From NCBI GenBank assembly GCA_034189325.1, contig JAXHUM010000072.1:1-19954 (forward strand): a DNA stretch of 19,954 bases, read 5' to 3'. A program made the translations under genes and the position numbers. This DNA comes from JAXHUM01 sp034189325. Lineage in GTDB: Bacteria > Desulfobacterota > DSM-4660 > Desulfatiglandales > Desulfatiglandaceae. Shown here piece after piece: positions 1 through 7,233 of this stretch (positions are counted from its first letter, which is position 1; every line of letters starts with the position of its first letter). The notes beneath the pieces are model-generated. The model had not been told where the DNA came from. It saw only the letters and a list, made by a program, of their open reading frames with translations, and did not search any database.

Positions 1-45
1 TGAGCATGCAATTGGTCCGAGCTTGGGGAAGTGTTCGCCTGGCAT

Positions 46-75
46 TTGAACTTACTCTATTCTGACCTCTATAGC
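46..75 (+). promoter_or_regulatory. possible sigma-70 promoter for the acyl-CoA ligase gene
   Basis: TTGAAC (46-51) and TATAGC (70-75) are separated by 18 bases, a fair but imperfect match to a -35/-10 pair. It lies about 90 bases upstream of the ATG chosen for the ligase and inside the open frame that could be extended to a GTG at 31. If it is real, the 163 start is the right one. Seen by eye only; weak evidence. Confidence 0.3.
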
Positions 76-162
76 GGCGCTAACCCGATCATTATCGTTT
101 CCATCTTTCTCTCTGGAAGAAAAAAACAGGTCTTAAAACTCAAATTCCATTGTAAGGGTCAC

Positions 163-1848
163 ATGAACGAAGAAGATTTTGTTGAGCTTCGAGACAAACC
201 GGAGATTAACGGGGTAAGGGAAATAGAAACTTACTTGGCTGCCCGGTTTGAATTGATGTGTGAGGAGCACCCTGATAACACCGCCATTATATTCCTTGAT
301 ACCAAGTTCTCTTACGCCAAACTCCAGGACCTGATCAAGAGATTTGCCACGGCTCTTTCCGATTTGGGTGTTGGCCGTGGCGACAAGGTCGTCATCTATA
401 TGTGGAACTGCCCCCAATGGATCATCTGTTATTTTGGGATTCAGGCTATCGGTGCGGTTGCCGTGCCTGTGAGCCCAATTTATACTTACTCCGAGCTCAA
501 GCATATTGTTGACAACTCCGGAGCCGAGACCATCATTTGCCACGACACAAACATCGGTTATGTCAGGCGGATCATGTCAGATACCAGCCTGAAACGAATC
601 ATTACCTCCAATATTGCTGATTCGCTGCCCTGGTGGAAGCAATGGTTTGGTCGGGCATTCGACAGGATACCTACGGGGAAAGTCGTTAGGGATAATCATG
701 TTTATTCTTTGGTTAAACTGCTACGAAAATATCCTCCGGAACCACCCCTGTTGGAGATACGACGGGGAGGTGAATTGGCAGCCATTCTGTACACCGGTGG
801 CACGACCGGACCTCCAAAAGGAGTCCCCTGTACCCATAGCTACCTTTTGGATGTGGTGATTACGACCAGAGAGATGTGGAGAGATTTTATTGAAGGGAAT
901 GACAATCGATTTCTTCTGGTCAATCCTCTTTTTCATATACTCGGACAACTTATGCCCGTTGTCTTGAGTTTCCACCTCGGTAACACCTTGGTATTAATGC
1001 CGAGAGCAAACATAGACGCTATCTTGGAGGCCATACAAAGATACAGAATAACGCTCTTTCTAGGTGTTCCAGCCCTCTATCGCATGATATTGGAGCATGA
1101 CCGACTGGATTTGTATGATCTAAGTACGCTTAGGCAGTGTATGTGTGGAGGCGACCGCCTCCCCTCTGAGGTGTATTATAGATGGCGAGACAAGACCCAG
1201 GTATTGATGAGGCAGACCTATGGTTCAACAGAAGGCAATATGATTTCAGTAAGCCCGATGGACAAGGAACTGCCGGCTGACAGTGTGGGCTTGCTGTTGC
1301 CCGGTAGACATGCCAAATTTGTAGACCCGGACACTTTGGAGCCTGTCCCTACGGGTCAGTCAGGCGAACTGCTGATCAGTACCAAATACATGGCCAAGGA
1401 CTACTGGAATCGTCCCGAGGAAACAGCCTATTCTCTCATAGAAATGGAGGGAAGGACTTGGTATAAAACAGGAGATATGATCCAGAACAAAGAGGGTTAT
1501 CTGTTCTTTGTGGATAGAACCGGAGACATCATCAAGCACAAAGGTTACAGAGTTGCTGCTTCTGAAGTGGAAGCGGTATTGCAGGACCATCCGGCGGTTA
1601 TCGGGGCCGCGGCCGTTGGGGTATCCGACCCAAAAGTAGGGGAACGAATCAAGGCCTTTGTTGTCCTCAAGTCAGACGCCAGAGGTGTTACATCATACGA
1701 CCTTATGAGGTGGTGTCGAGAAAGAATCGCCTCTTACAAAGTACCAGCCTATATTGAATTTCGAGATATGCTGCCTAAATCGAAAGTCGGTAAACTCTTA
1801 CGGCGAGAGCTGAGGGATGAAGAGCGAAGACGCATGGAAAAACAATGA
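163..1848 (+). CDS. AMP-forming acyl-CoA ligase (ANL superfamily, fatty/aryl acid type)
   Basis: This 561-residue protein should activate a carboxylic acid with ATP to an acyl-adenylate and then to the CoA thioester in the cytoplasm. Visible motifs in order are the phosphate-binding loop YTGGTTGPPKG (about 210-220), YGSTEG (353-358), the TGD motif (436-438), the hinge/C-terminal block with DRTGDIIKHKGYR, and the catalytic-type lysine in PKSKVGK (K544). The length fits long-chain or aryl acyl-CoA ligases. The frame can be extended to a GTG at 31, but that adds an unlike segment with no ribosome site. The ATG at 163 has AAGGG just upstream and is preferred. It precedes a 2-oxoacid:ferredoxin oxidoreductase cluster on the same strand after a 627-base gap, so it may supply or share the acyl-CoA pool, but it probably has its own transcript. 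The substrate cannot be told from motifs. Confidence 0.9.
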   Translation: MNEEDFVELRDKPEINGVREIETYLAARFELMCEEHPDNTAIIFLDTKFSYAKLQDLIKRFATALSDLGVGRGDKVVIYMWNCPQWIICYFGIQAIGAVAVPVSPIYTYSELKHIVDNSGAETIICHDTNIGYVRRIMSDTSLKRIITSNIADSLPWWKQWFGRAFDRIPTGKVVRDNHVYSLVKLLRKYPPEPPLLEIRRGGELAAILYTGGTTGPPKGVPCTHSYLLDVVITTREMWRDFIEGNDNRFLLVNPLFHILGQLMPVVLSFHLGNTLVLMPRANIDAILEAIQRYRITLFLGVPALYRMILEHDRLDLYDLSTLRQCMCGGDRLPSEVYYRWRDKTQVLMRQTYGSTEGNMISVSPMDKELPADSVGLLLPGRHAKFVDPDTLEPVPTGQSGELLISTKYMAKDYWNRPEETAYSLIEMEGRTWYKTGDMIQNKEGYLFFVDRTGDIIKHKGYRVAASEVEAVLQDHPAVIGAAAVGVSDPKVGERIKAFVVLKSDARGVTSYDLMRWCRERIASYKVPAYIEFRDMLPKSKVGKLLRRELRDEERRRMEKQ

Positions 1849-2291
1849 TGAATGGATAGTACACCCGATTAAGGGCATTATCATAACTTGATTCCTGAGT
1901 ACAGGCTCGGGCAATCTTGAGGATACGTTCAATATACGCCTCTAGATCCAGCTTTTCGACCAGACCTTGTCCTGCCGAATGAGAGGCGGCCTTTGCGGTA
2001 TTCATTCGTAAACAGCCTATCTCGATGGAACTCCCTCTTTTACATTTACATACGACTTTCCTGGGTCCAATCTCTTGATATTTAATCGGTTTTGGTTTAG
2101 ACTCTGGTCCCATAGGTTATAGGTTGCTCGATATGCATGGCATTAAATATATGAAATTATTGCCATTGTAATATAATGTATGGCCTGCTTCCACCGTGCA
2201 TGTGTGGTGAGAAATGTCGGCCAATCTGCATCCCCATTTCCTCAGTCTGTCTTTTTACCTGTATTTCGGGCACCGAGAAGAATCATTTTCA
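1849..2291. other. intergenic stretch without a convincing gene
   Basis: No open frame here has a good ribosome site or recognisable motifs. A minus-strand frame (1775-2113, 112 residues) overlaps the ligase end, has no Shine-Dalgarno sequence and resembles no family I know. Around 2124-2177 the DNA is very AT-rich and contains a perfect TATAAT (2172-2177) without a good -35 at standard spacing. It also has a 6-bp inverted repeat ATGGCA (2137-2142)/TGCCAT (2161-2166). This may be promoter DNA for the downstream oxidoreductase operon. Confidence 0.4.
2172..2177 (+). promoter_or_regulatory. possible -10 element upstream of the OFOR operon
   Basis: A perfect TATAAT sits in an AT-rich block about 300 bases before the ferredoxin start. 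No clear TTGACA-like box is found 16-18 bases upstream, so an activator-dependent promoter or chance are both possible. If used, the mRNA would have a leader of nearly 300 bases containing the inverted repeats at 2292-2393. Confidence 0.25.
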
Positions 2292-2393
2292 ACCACAAAA
2301 AGCGATTGACCTGTTTTCCTAGGTGGCTTGTGGTGATATTGATTAGGAAAACATACATTTCTCAAACCCTGTTGGAAAAACTTATGAGAAATG
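2292..2393 (+). promoter_or_regulatory. candidate structured mRNA leader (pseudoknot plus hairpin) before the OFOR operon
   Basis: Three perfect inverted repeats are packed in about 100 bases. Repeat 1 is ACCACAA (2292-2298) with TTGTGGT (2328-2334), 7 bp. Repeat 2 is TGTTTTCCTA (2312-2321) with TAGGAAAACA (2344-2353), 10 bp. Repeat 3 is CATTTCTCA (2356-2364) with TGAGAAATG (2385-2393), 9 bp. Repeats 1 and 2 interleave without sharing bases, which is the topology of an H-type pseudoknot. The block ends 82 bases before the ferredoxin ATG. It could be a leader RNA controlling the operon, or DNA operators. I do not recognise a known riboswitch class and no intrinsic terminator is visible. Confidence 0.4.
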
Positions 2394-2475
2394 AAAGACA
2401 GATACGTACGCACTTTTCATCTCCAACCAAAAATTCGAAGCATTAAAAGGCGTTTTTCGTTAAGGAGGCTGGTTT

Positions 2476-2724
2476 ATGGCTAGAAAAGGAGAAATTGTCA
2501 TTGATGAGGGCTTGTGTTTAGGTTGTGGCTATTGCGAGTTGTATTGTCCGAAACAGTGCATTGAGATATCTAAAGAGAAATACAACTTTATGGGAAACCC
2601 CTTGGCAGTCTTTGTTGCCCCTGAAAAGTGCAATGCCTGTGCGAGTTGTTCCACCATGTGTCCGCAATTTGCAATTGAGGTCTATCTATTGTCCGTGGAC
2701 AATGAAGGAAAGGAGGAAGTTTGA
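2476..2724 (+). CDS. 2[4Fe-4S] ferredoxin-type delta subunit of 2-oxoacid:ferredoxin oxidoreductase
   Basis: This 82-residue protein has two ferredoxin cluster motifs: C14, C17, C20, C24 and C52, C55, C58, C62. Each last cysteine is followed by proline, as in bacterial 2[4Fe-4S] ferredoxins. Fused or separate subunits of this kind carry electrons from the thiamine-diphosphate site to external ferredoxin in 2-oxoacid oxidoreductases. The start is supported by TTAAGGAGG seven bases upstream of the ATG. It is the first gene of a tight operon: its TGA stop overlaps the next ATG by one base. An extra cysteine (C28) is present in the first motif region. The role as the delta (KorD/PorD-like) subunit is inferred from size and position. 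Confidence 0.88.
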   Translation: MARKGEIVIDEGLCLGCGYCELYCPKQCIEISKEKYNFMGNPLAVFVAPEKCNACASCSTMCPQFAIEVYLLSVDNEGKEEV

Positions 2725-3818
2725 TGGCCGAGATAATAGAGGGCAGCATTGCCATTGGATTAGGGGCTTTGGATAGCGGCTGTGACGCTTACTGTTCGTA
2801 TCCGGTAACACCACAGAATGAAATCATTGAATGGTTTTCAAGAGAATTTCCGGCAAGAGGAAGAACATTTCGCCAGTCCACTTCGGAGATTGAGTCAACT
2901 TTTATAAGTATGGGCTTTGCCGCTGCCGGGGCGAGGACTATGACATCTACGGCAGGACCCGGGTGGGGTCTGTATCCTGAGGGTATGTCTCATATTGTGG
3001 CTGCGGAACTGCCCCTGGTCGTGGCCTTGATCATGAGAGGCGGCCCAGGACAGGGAAGTACACGTCACTCTCAGATGGACTATACCTCTGCGACCCGTCC
3101 TGGCGGGCAGGGGGGCTATAAAAATATTGTCCTGGCCCCTTATTCATGTCAAGAATGTTACGATCTCACTCAGCTGGCCTTTCATCTCACGGAAAAATAT
3201 AGAAACCCGGTGATGATCCTGTCCGAGCCGAATGTGACTCGTATGCTCGAACTTGTTGAAAGAAAATCGACCGACTATGGTCCTGTTCCTGATAAGGACT
3301 GGGCATTGAAAGGACGAGGCCGTCACAAAGATCAAAGGCCGTCCCTAATCACATCCGGCCACGGGATGACACCTACCGAGGAGTATCCTGATTATCGTTC
3401 CTACCTCCATCGACTCCACGACAAGTTCAAGGAGATGGAATCTGAGATCAGGTATGAGGAGTATGAAACGGAAGACGCAGAAATCATTCTGGTGGCCTAC
3501 GGATACCCTGCCAGGACCTGTCGGGAGGCGACCAAACAGGCTAGGTCCCAGGGAATTAAGGTGGGGCTGATTCGTCCGATCTCATTGTGGCCTTTTCCGG
3601 TTGAGCCGATCAGAAGACGGGCCGGGACAGGAGCCAAATTTTTGGTTGTGGAAGATAACCTGGGTGACATAGGGGGGTTGGTCGATGATGTAAGGCTGGC
3701 TGCATCGGGAAAGGCGGAAATCAGAATGGTAACGGCTCTGGACCGCCACGAACCTGGAGAAAGCGGCGCCATATATACGGGTAAGGTCCTTGAAAAAATA
3801 AAAAATATGCAGGGGTAA
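2724..3818 (+). CDS. 2-oxoacid:ferredoxin oxidoreductase alpha subunit, copy 1 (canonical motifs)
   Basis: This 364-residue protein belongs to the KorA/VorB/PorA family, which provides the pyrimidine-binding domain for thiamine diphosphate and a C-terminal transketolase-like domain. Family motifs are intact: YPVTPQNE (26-33), a glutamate in TSE (E55) suited to activate the cofactor, TSTAGPG (74-80) and RGGPGQG starting at R105. The C-terminal part contains VAYGYPARTCREA and the LIRPISLWPFP block. The start is the ATG at 2724, preceded by AAGGAGG (2710-2716); a TTG three bases earlier is also in frame but less likely. It overlaps the ferredoxin stop by one base and is followed after six bases by its beta subunit. 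The second alpha subunit at 4592 is a clear paralogue. The 2-oxoacid substrate is unknown. Confidence 0.9.
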   Translation: MAEIIEGSIAIGLGALDSGCDAYCSYPVTPQNEIIEWFSREFPARGRTFRQSTSEIESTFISMGFAAAGARTMTSTAGPGWGLYPEGMSHIVAAELPLVVALIMRGGPGQGSTRHSQMDYTSATRPGGQGGYKNIVLAPYSCQECYDLTQLAFHLTEKYRNPVMILSEPNVTRMLELVERKSTDYGPVPDKDWALKGRGRHKDQRPSLITSGHGMTPTEEYPDYRSYLHRLHDKFKEMESEIRYEEYETEDAEIILVAYGYPARTCREATKQARSQGIKVGLIRPISLWPFPVEPIRRRAGTGAKFLVVEDNLGDIGGLVDDVRLAASGKAEIRMVTALDRHEPGESGAIYTGKVLEKIKNMQG

Positions 3819-3824
3819 GATACT

Positions 3825-4589
3825 ATGATGACTGAGAAGAAAGAGAAGGTTTACGGGAAATCAGATCTCTGGCGAGAGGCCTCTTCAACACCTCCTTTCT
3901 GTGCCGGCTGCCAAGAACCTCTGGGGGCTCAATTGATTCTTGAGGTTATCGAGGACTTAGGGATAGAGGACAAAACCATTTTTTTAGGCGGTGGTGGTTG
4001 TGTCTACTCCTTACCCCCTATGGTCAAACTGGATGCCATGCAGTGCCCTAAAGGGCGTTCCGTCAGCATTGGATCGGCAATAAAGCAATACTTGGGAGAT
4101 GATGCTGTCGTGGTGATATACCAGGATGACAATGATACCCTTGCCACGGGAACGGAGTCCATGATTCAAACCGCCTCACGGGGTGATCCGGTCACGGTGA
4201 TCATGGCAAATATCGGCAGTTATGGGAGTACGGGATGGCAAATGGTTTCCAAGGCAAATGCCATTAATGTGCCTGAGATCGGGAAACCCAACCCCGATTT
4301 TAATATCGATATTGTCGATTTGATGCGCGAATTTGAAGGGGTTGCCTATCTCGCCCGAGGGTCGGCCCATAACCCGGAGTCTGTTGATACTGCCAGGACC
4401 TATGTAAAAGCAGCCATTCAAAAACAGATCGATAACGCTGGTTTCAGTCTCGTTGACATATTGATGGCCTGTCCCGACGGGTGGGGGATGACACCCGCTC
4501 AAAGCCTGAAGTGGGTTGAAGAGGAGATGGTGTCCAGGTTCCCTCCAGGTGAATACAAAAGTGTTGATCAGTCTCAGAAAGGAGAATGA
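3825..4589 (+). CDS. 2-oxoacid:ferredoxin oxidoreductase beta subunit, copy 1 (degenerate ThDP motif)
   Basis: This 254-residue KorB/PorB-family protein would normally bind the diphosphate end of thiamine diphosphate and one [4Fe-4S] cluster. Its four cluster cysteines are present (C26, C29, C59, C216). The cofactor motif is not normal. Where family members and the second copy have GDGD, this protein has DDND (101-104). The paired asparagines are A-N-I (128-130), so the asparagine expected to coordinate Mg is isoleucine. The HGR motif is KGR (76-78). The protein is otherwise full length and reads as a well-kept gene, so it is not a pseudogene. It follows alpha1 by six bases and overlaps or abuts alpha2. 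I infer a role in the complex, such as electron transfer or regulation, rather than catalysis, unless it binds cofactor unusually. Confidence 0.85.
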   Translation: MMTEKKEKVYGKSDLWREASSTPPFCAGCQEPLGAQLILEVIEDLGIEDKTIFLGGGGCVYSLPPMVKLDAMQCPKGRSVSIGSAIKQYLGDDAVVVIYQDDNDTLATGTESMIQTASRGDPVTVIMANIGSYGSTGWQMVSKANAINVPEIGKPNPDFNIDIVDLMREFEGVAYLARGSAHNPESVDTARTYVKAAIQKQIDNAGFSLVDILMACPDGWGMTPAQSLKWVEEEMVSRFPPGEYKSVDQSQKGE

Positions 4590-4591
4590 GA

Positions 4592-5683
4592 ATGGCAGAT
4601 AAAATCCTAACAAGGGGTTTTGAAGCGATAGGTTTGGGTGCTTTGGCGGCAGGCTGTCAGGTTTTCCCGGGCTGTCCTACCGGTCCTCAAGACGAGTTCT
4701 TTAAATGGCTTGCCGAAGAATTCCCAAAAAACGGCCGACATTTTGTCAGGACATCCTCCGAAACGAGCGCCATCAACGTGGCTTATGGAAGTGGATCTGC
4801 CGGAGGGAGAGTCTTAGTCCTTGTTTCCAGCGCCGGGTGGGGTTTGATCCAGGAATCGATTTCAAATATGGCCAATGGCTTTGTTCCCGTTGTGATCGTC
4901 CTGGTTCAGAAGGGCGGACCAGGCGTAGGCTCCGCCTCCCACGGTCAAATGGATTATTTTGCAACGACCCGAGACGCGGGTAACGGAAATTACAGGACCA
5001 TTACCCTTGCCCCTTACACTGTGCAAGAGATGTATGACCTGACGCAATTGGCCTTTCACCTGGCCGACAAATGGCGAAACCCTGTTATTATTTCAACGGA
5101 TGTTATCGGCATCCACCTTCAGGAGTCTATTGAAACAAAGATTTTGGAATATGAGCCGTTGCCCGAGAAAGACTGGGCCGTCACAGGTAAAGGGACCCAT
5201 GCGGATGGTGTGCGCAAATACATCTCCTCGGGTCAGGGATTTATTCCAACTCCTTTGTTTTCCCAGTACCTCGAATTCCTGGAGGGATTGAACGGCAAAG
5301 TTGTCGGCATGAGAAAAGAGGAGCAAAGGTATGAGAGTTATTCGTTGGATGACGCGGAAGTCGTCATGGTTGCCTACGGATATTCCGCCGGAACCTGTCG
5401 GGAGGCCTTAAAAATGGCGCGCAACCAGGGGATCAAGGCCGGTCTTGTTCGACCTATCACGCTGTGGCCCTTTCCCGCGGCCCCTATAGAAGAAAAAGCA
5501 AAGAAGGGGGCCAAGTTTCTTGTGGTTGAAGATGGTCTGGGAGGACTCGATGAAGATGTCAAGATGGTGGTACAAGGGGAATGCGAGGTCCAGGTCATGA
5601 GCGCCCTGGATCGAAAAGAGCCGGATGAGACGGGCATGATTTACCCGGAAAAGGTGTTGGAAAGGATTAAAGGACTCGTCTAA
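4592..5683 (+). CDS. 2-oxoacid:ferredoxin oxidoreductase alpha subunit, copy 2 (altered active-site motifs)
   Basis: This 363-residue paralogue of the alpha subunit at 2724 aligns without gaps over its first 110 residues apart from two extra N-terminal residues. The key motifs have changed. YPVTPQNE of copy 1 is CPTGPQDE here (28-35), replacing the threonine by glycine (G31). TSTAGPG becomes VLVSSAG (76-82), and the arginine of RGGPGQG is lysine (K107). The glutamate in SSE (E57) and the overall fold-defining blocks (TLAPYTVQEMYDLTQLAFHL-like region, LVRPITLWPFP) are kept. Start: an ATG at 4586 overlaps the beta1 stop (ATGA), but AAGGAG at 4579-4584 is too close to it. The ATG at 4592 has ideal spacing. 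It is probably a partner subunit in the same complex as copy 1. Confidence 0.85.
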   Translation: MADKILTRGFEAIGLGALAAGCQVFPGCPTGPQDEFFKWLAEEFPKNGRHFVRTSSETSAINVAYGSGSAGGRVLVLVSSAGWGLIQESISNMANGFVPVVIVLVQKGGPGVGSASHGQMDYFATTRDAGNGNYRTITLAPYTVQEMYDLTQLAFHLADKWRNPVIISTDVIGIHLQESIETKILEYEPLPEKDWAVTGKGTHADGVRKYISSGQGFIPTPLFSQYLEFLEGLNGKVVGMRKEEQRYESYSLDDAEVVMVAYGYSAGTCREALKMARNQGIKAGLVRPITLWPFPAAPIEEKAKKGAKFLVVEDGLGGLDEDVKMVVQGECEVQVMSALDRKEPDETGMIYPEKVLERIKGLV

Positions 5684-5697
5684 GAGGGGAGATACGA

Positions 5698-6468
5698 ATG
5701 ATGGAGCAAGCTGTAACCAAAAAAAAGATAAGCGGTACACCAAGCTTGAGATTTGCCATTCGAGCGCCGATCGCCTTTTGTCAGGGGTGCCAGCACCCTT
5801 TTCTGATTCGGATTATCAGTGAAGTGGTGGAAAAGCTGGATATTGAAGACAAAACCATCATACTGCCCGGCGTTGGATGTCATGCCATGTTGGGAGGGCA
5901 TATCGATCTGGATTCTTTTATGCCCACGGCAGGTCATGGTCGATCTCCTGATGTGGCAACGGGCATAAAACGGATACTGGGAGACAAGGCCGTCACCATA
6001 AACATCCAGGGCGATGGCGATGCCATGGCTATCGGGACGGAACCCATTATCCAGGCCGCCGCGCGAGGTGAGCGGATAACTGTGATCATGTTGAACAATC
6101 AGGTTTATGGGACAACAGGCGGACAGCTCGCGCCGACCACGGTATTTGGACTGAAAACAACGACTACCCCGGAGGGAAGAAAACCTGAGAACGGGTATCC
6201 AATTCGTACTGCCGAACTTTTGGCGCGGCTCGATGGGGTTGTTTATTCGGCTCGGGGATCAATGACAGGCATGGCCAATTACAACCGAACCAAAAAATAT
6301 GTGATCAACGCCGTGAAAAAACAGATGGACGACAAGGGATTCAGTTTTGTCGAGATCCTTTCCGCCTGCCCTACATGTTGGCGGCTCTCTCCAAAACAGT
6401 GTGTTGAGTATATTGAGGAGGTATTGACCCGACACTTCCCTCTCGGAGAGATAAAGAACGTCGAATAA
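5698..6468 (+). CDS. 2-oxoacid:ferredoxin oxidoreductase beta subunit, copy 2 (canonical ThDP motif)
   Basis: This 256-residue KorB/PorB-family protein has all expected features. Cluster cysteines are C28, C31, C61 and C224. The HGR motif is H80-R82, and the thiamine-diphosphate/Mg motif is GDGDAMAIG (105-113), followed by NNQVYGTTGGQ (133-143). It should bind the cofactor diphosphate and pass electrons to its [4Fe-4S] cluster. GAGGGGA lies 7 bases upstream of the first of two adjacent ATGs. It follows alpha2 by 14 bases. Since its adjacent alpha2 has lost several active-site residues while alpha1 keeps them, the active site may form between alpha1 and this beta2; that is inference. Confidence 0.9.
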   Translation: MMEQAVTKKKISGTPSLRFAIRAPIAFCQGCQHPFLIRIISEVVEKLDIEDKTIILPGVGCHAMLGGHIDLDSFMPTAGHGRSPDVATGIKRILGDKAVTINIQGDGDAMAIGTEPIIQAAARGERITVIMLNNQVYGTTGGQLAPTTVFGLKTTTTPEGRKPENGYPIRTAELLARLDGVVYSARGSMTGMANYNRTKKYVINAVKKQMDDKGFSFVEILSACPTCWRLSPKQCVEYIEEVLTRHFPLGEIKNVE

Positions 6469-6544
6469 TAGCCCGTCCACACTCGATCTGATCAGGATGG
6501 CGTTTTTCTTATCATAGTCCGTCCATTGCAAGGAGGAGTTCATC

Positions 6545-7096
6545 GTGCAAGAAAGAAATGAGGTCATATTTGCCGGTCTTGGAGGCATGGGTGTATTGCT
6601 GTCAGGAGAATTACTCACCAGGGCCGCTGCCAGACAGTACAAACACGCGCTCTGGCTACCAAACTATACTACTTCACAGAGAGGTGCTCCCTGTAACTGT
6701 ATCGTCATTATTTCGAATGAAGAGATCTATTCGCCCCTCATCGATCAGACTGATGTGGTTGTGGTCATGTCACCTTCTGAATATGGCGCTTTTGGGAAGA
6801 GGGCAAAGCCGGGAGGCATAATTATTAACGAGTCGTTTGGGCTAACGGAAAAACCGGACAGAGATGACGTGACATCCCTTGAAATGCCCGCGATTCAAAC
6901 CGCGATGAAGAGAGGGAGTATGATGGGAGCCAACCTGGTGGCCTTTGGTTTCCTGTTGGGTGTTACCAACATGGTTTCCATTGAAAATGCCAGACAGAGC
7001 ATTGAAGAGAAGTTTTCGGGCAAAGAAGCGGCGCTCAGAAACAATATGGAACTTTTTGAGGAGGGACTTGGTTTAGGCGGAAAAGCCCTGCCCTAG
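6545..7096 (+). CDS. 2-oxoacid:ferredoxin oxidoreductase gamma subunit
   Basis: This 183-residue protein belongs to the pyruvate/ketoisovalerate oxidoreductase gamma family, which contributes the CoA-binding part of the enzyme. The N-terminal glycine motif GLGGMGV (11-17) followed by SGELLTRAA matches the family GxGGQGxxxAG signature, and the block WLPNYTTSQRGAPCNC matches the second conserved region. The start is a GTG at 6545 with AGGAGGAG (6531-6538) at good spacing. It lies 76 bases after beta2 on the same strand and completes the cluster. Only one gamma and one delta gene serve two alpha/beta pairs, which supports a single mixed complex. Confidence 0.88.
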   Translation: MQERNEVIFAGLGGMGVLLSGELLTRAAARQYKHALWLPNYTTSQRGAPCNCIVIISNEEIYSPLIDQTDVVVVMSPSEYGAFGKRAKPGGIIINESFGLTEKPDRDDVTSLEMPAIQTAMKRGSMMGANLVAFGFLLGVTNMVSIENARQSIEEKFSGKEAALRNNMELFEEGLGLGGKALP

Positions 7097-7142
7097 ATAT
7101 GTTTGATGTCCACCCCCTGTCATCACCACTTTTCGGCGATTG

Positions 7143-7175
7143 GGGCCCTCTTTTCCACCTTCCTGAGGAGGGCCC
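7143..7175. terminator. possible bidirectional terminator hairpin between convergent genes
   Basis: GGGCCCTC (7143-7150) and GAGGGCCC (7168-7175) form a perfect 8-bp GC-rich stem with a 17-base loop. It lies between the end of the gamma subunit gene (+) and the end of the TRAP large permease gene (-). No T run follows on either strand, so it may be only a structural or partial terminator. Confidence 0.4.
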
Positions 7176-7233
7176 ACCGGGAGAGTGAACTTATGTTCAT
7201 TTCAATTCCTCATATGGTTTTTCACACCGGTCT

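Noticed and set aside
31..162. Upstream extension of the acyl-CoA ligase to a GTG start
   Set aside because: The extra 44 residues do not resemble the family, the GTG has no ribosome site, and a better start with AAGGG is at 163.
1775..2113. 112-residue - strand frame
   Set aside because: It overlaps the ligase end, has no Shine-Dalgarno sequence, and shows no recognisable motif or composition of a real gene.
2180..2446. 88-residue + strand frame before the ferredoxin
   Set aside because: It has no ribosome site and no recognisable motif, and the interval is better explained by the inverted repeats.
3825..4589. Beta1 as a pseudogene
   Set aside because: Despite the lost ThDP motif the frame is intact, the length is normal, the cysteines are kept and the ribosome site and spacing are good.
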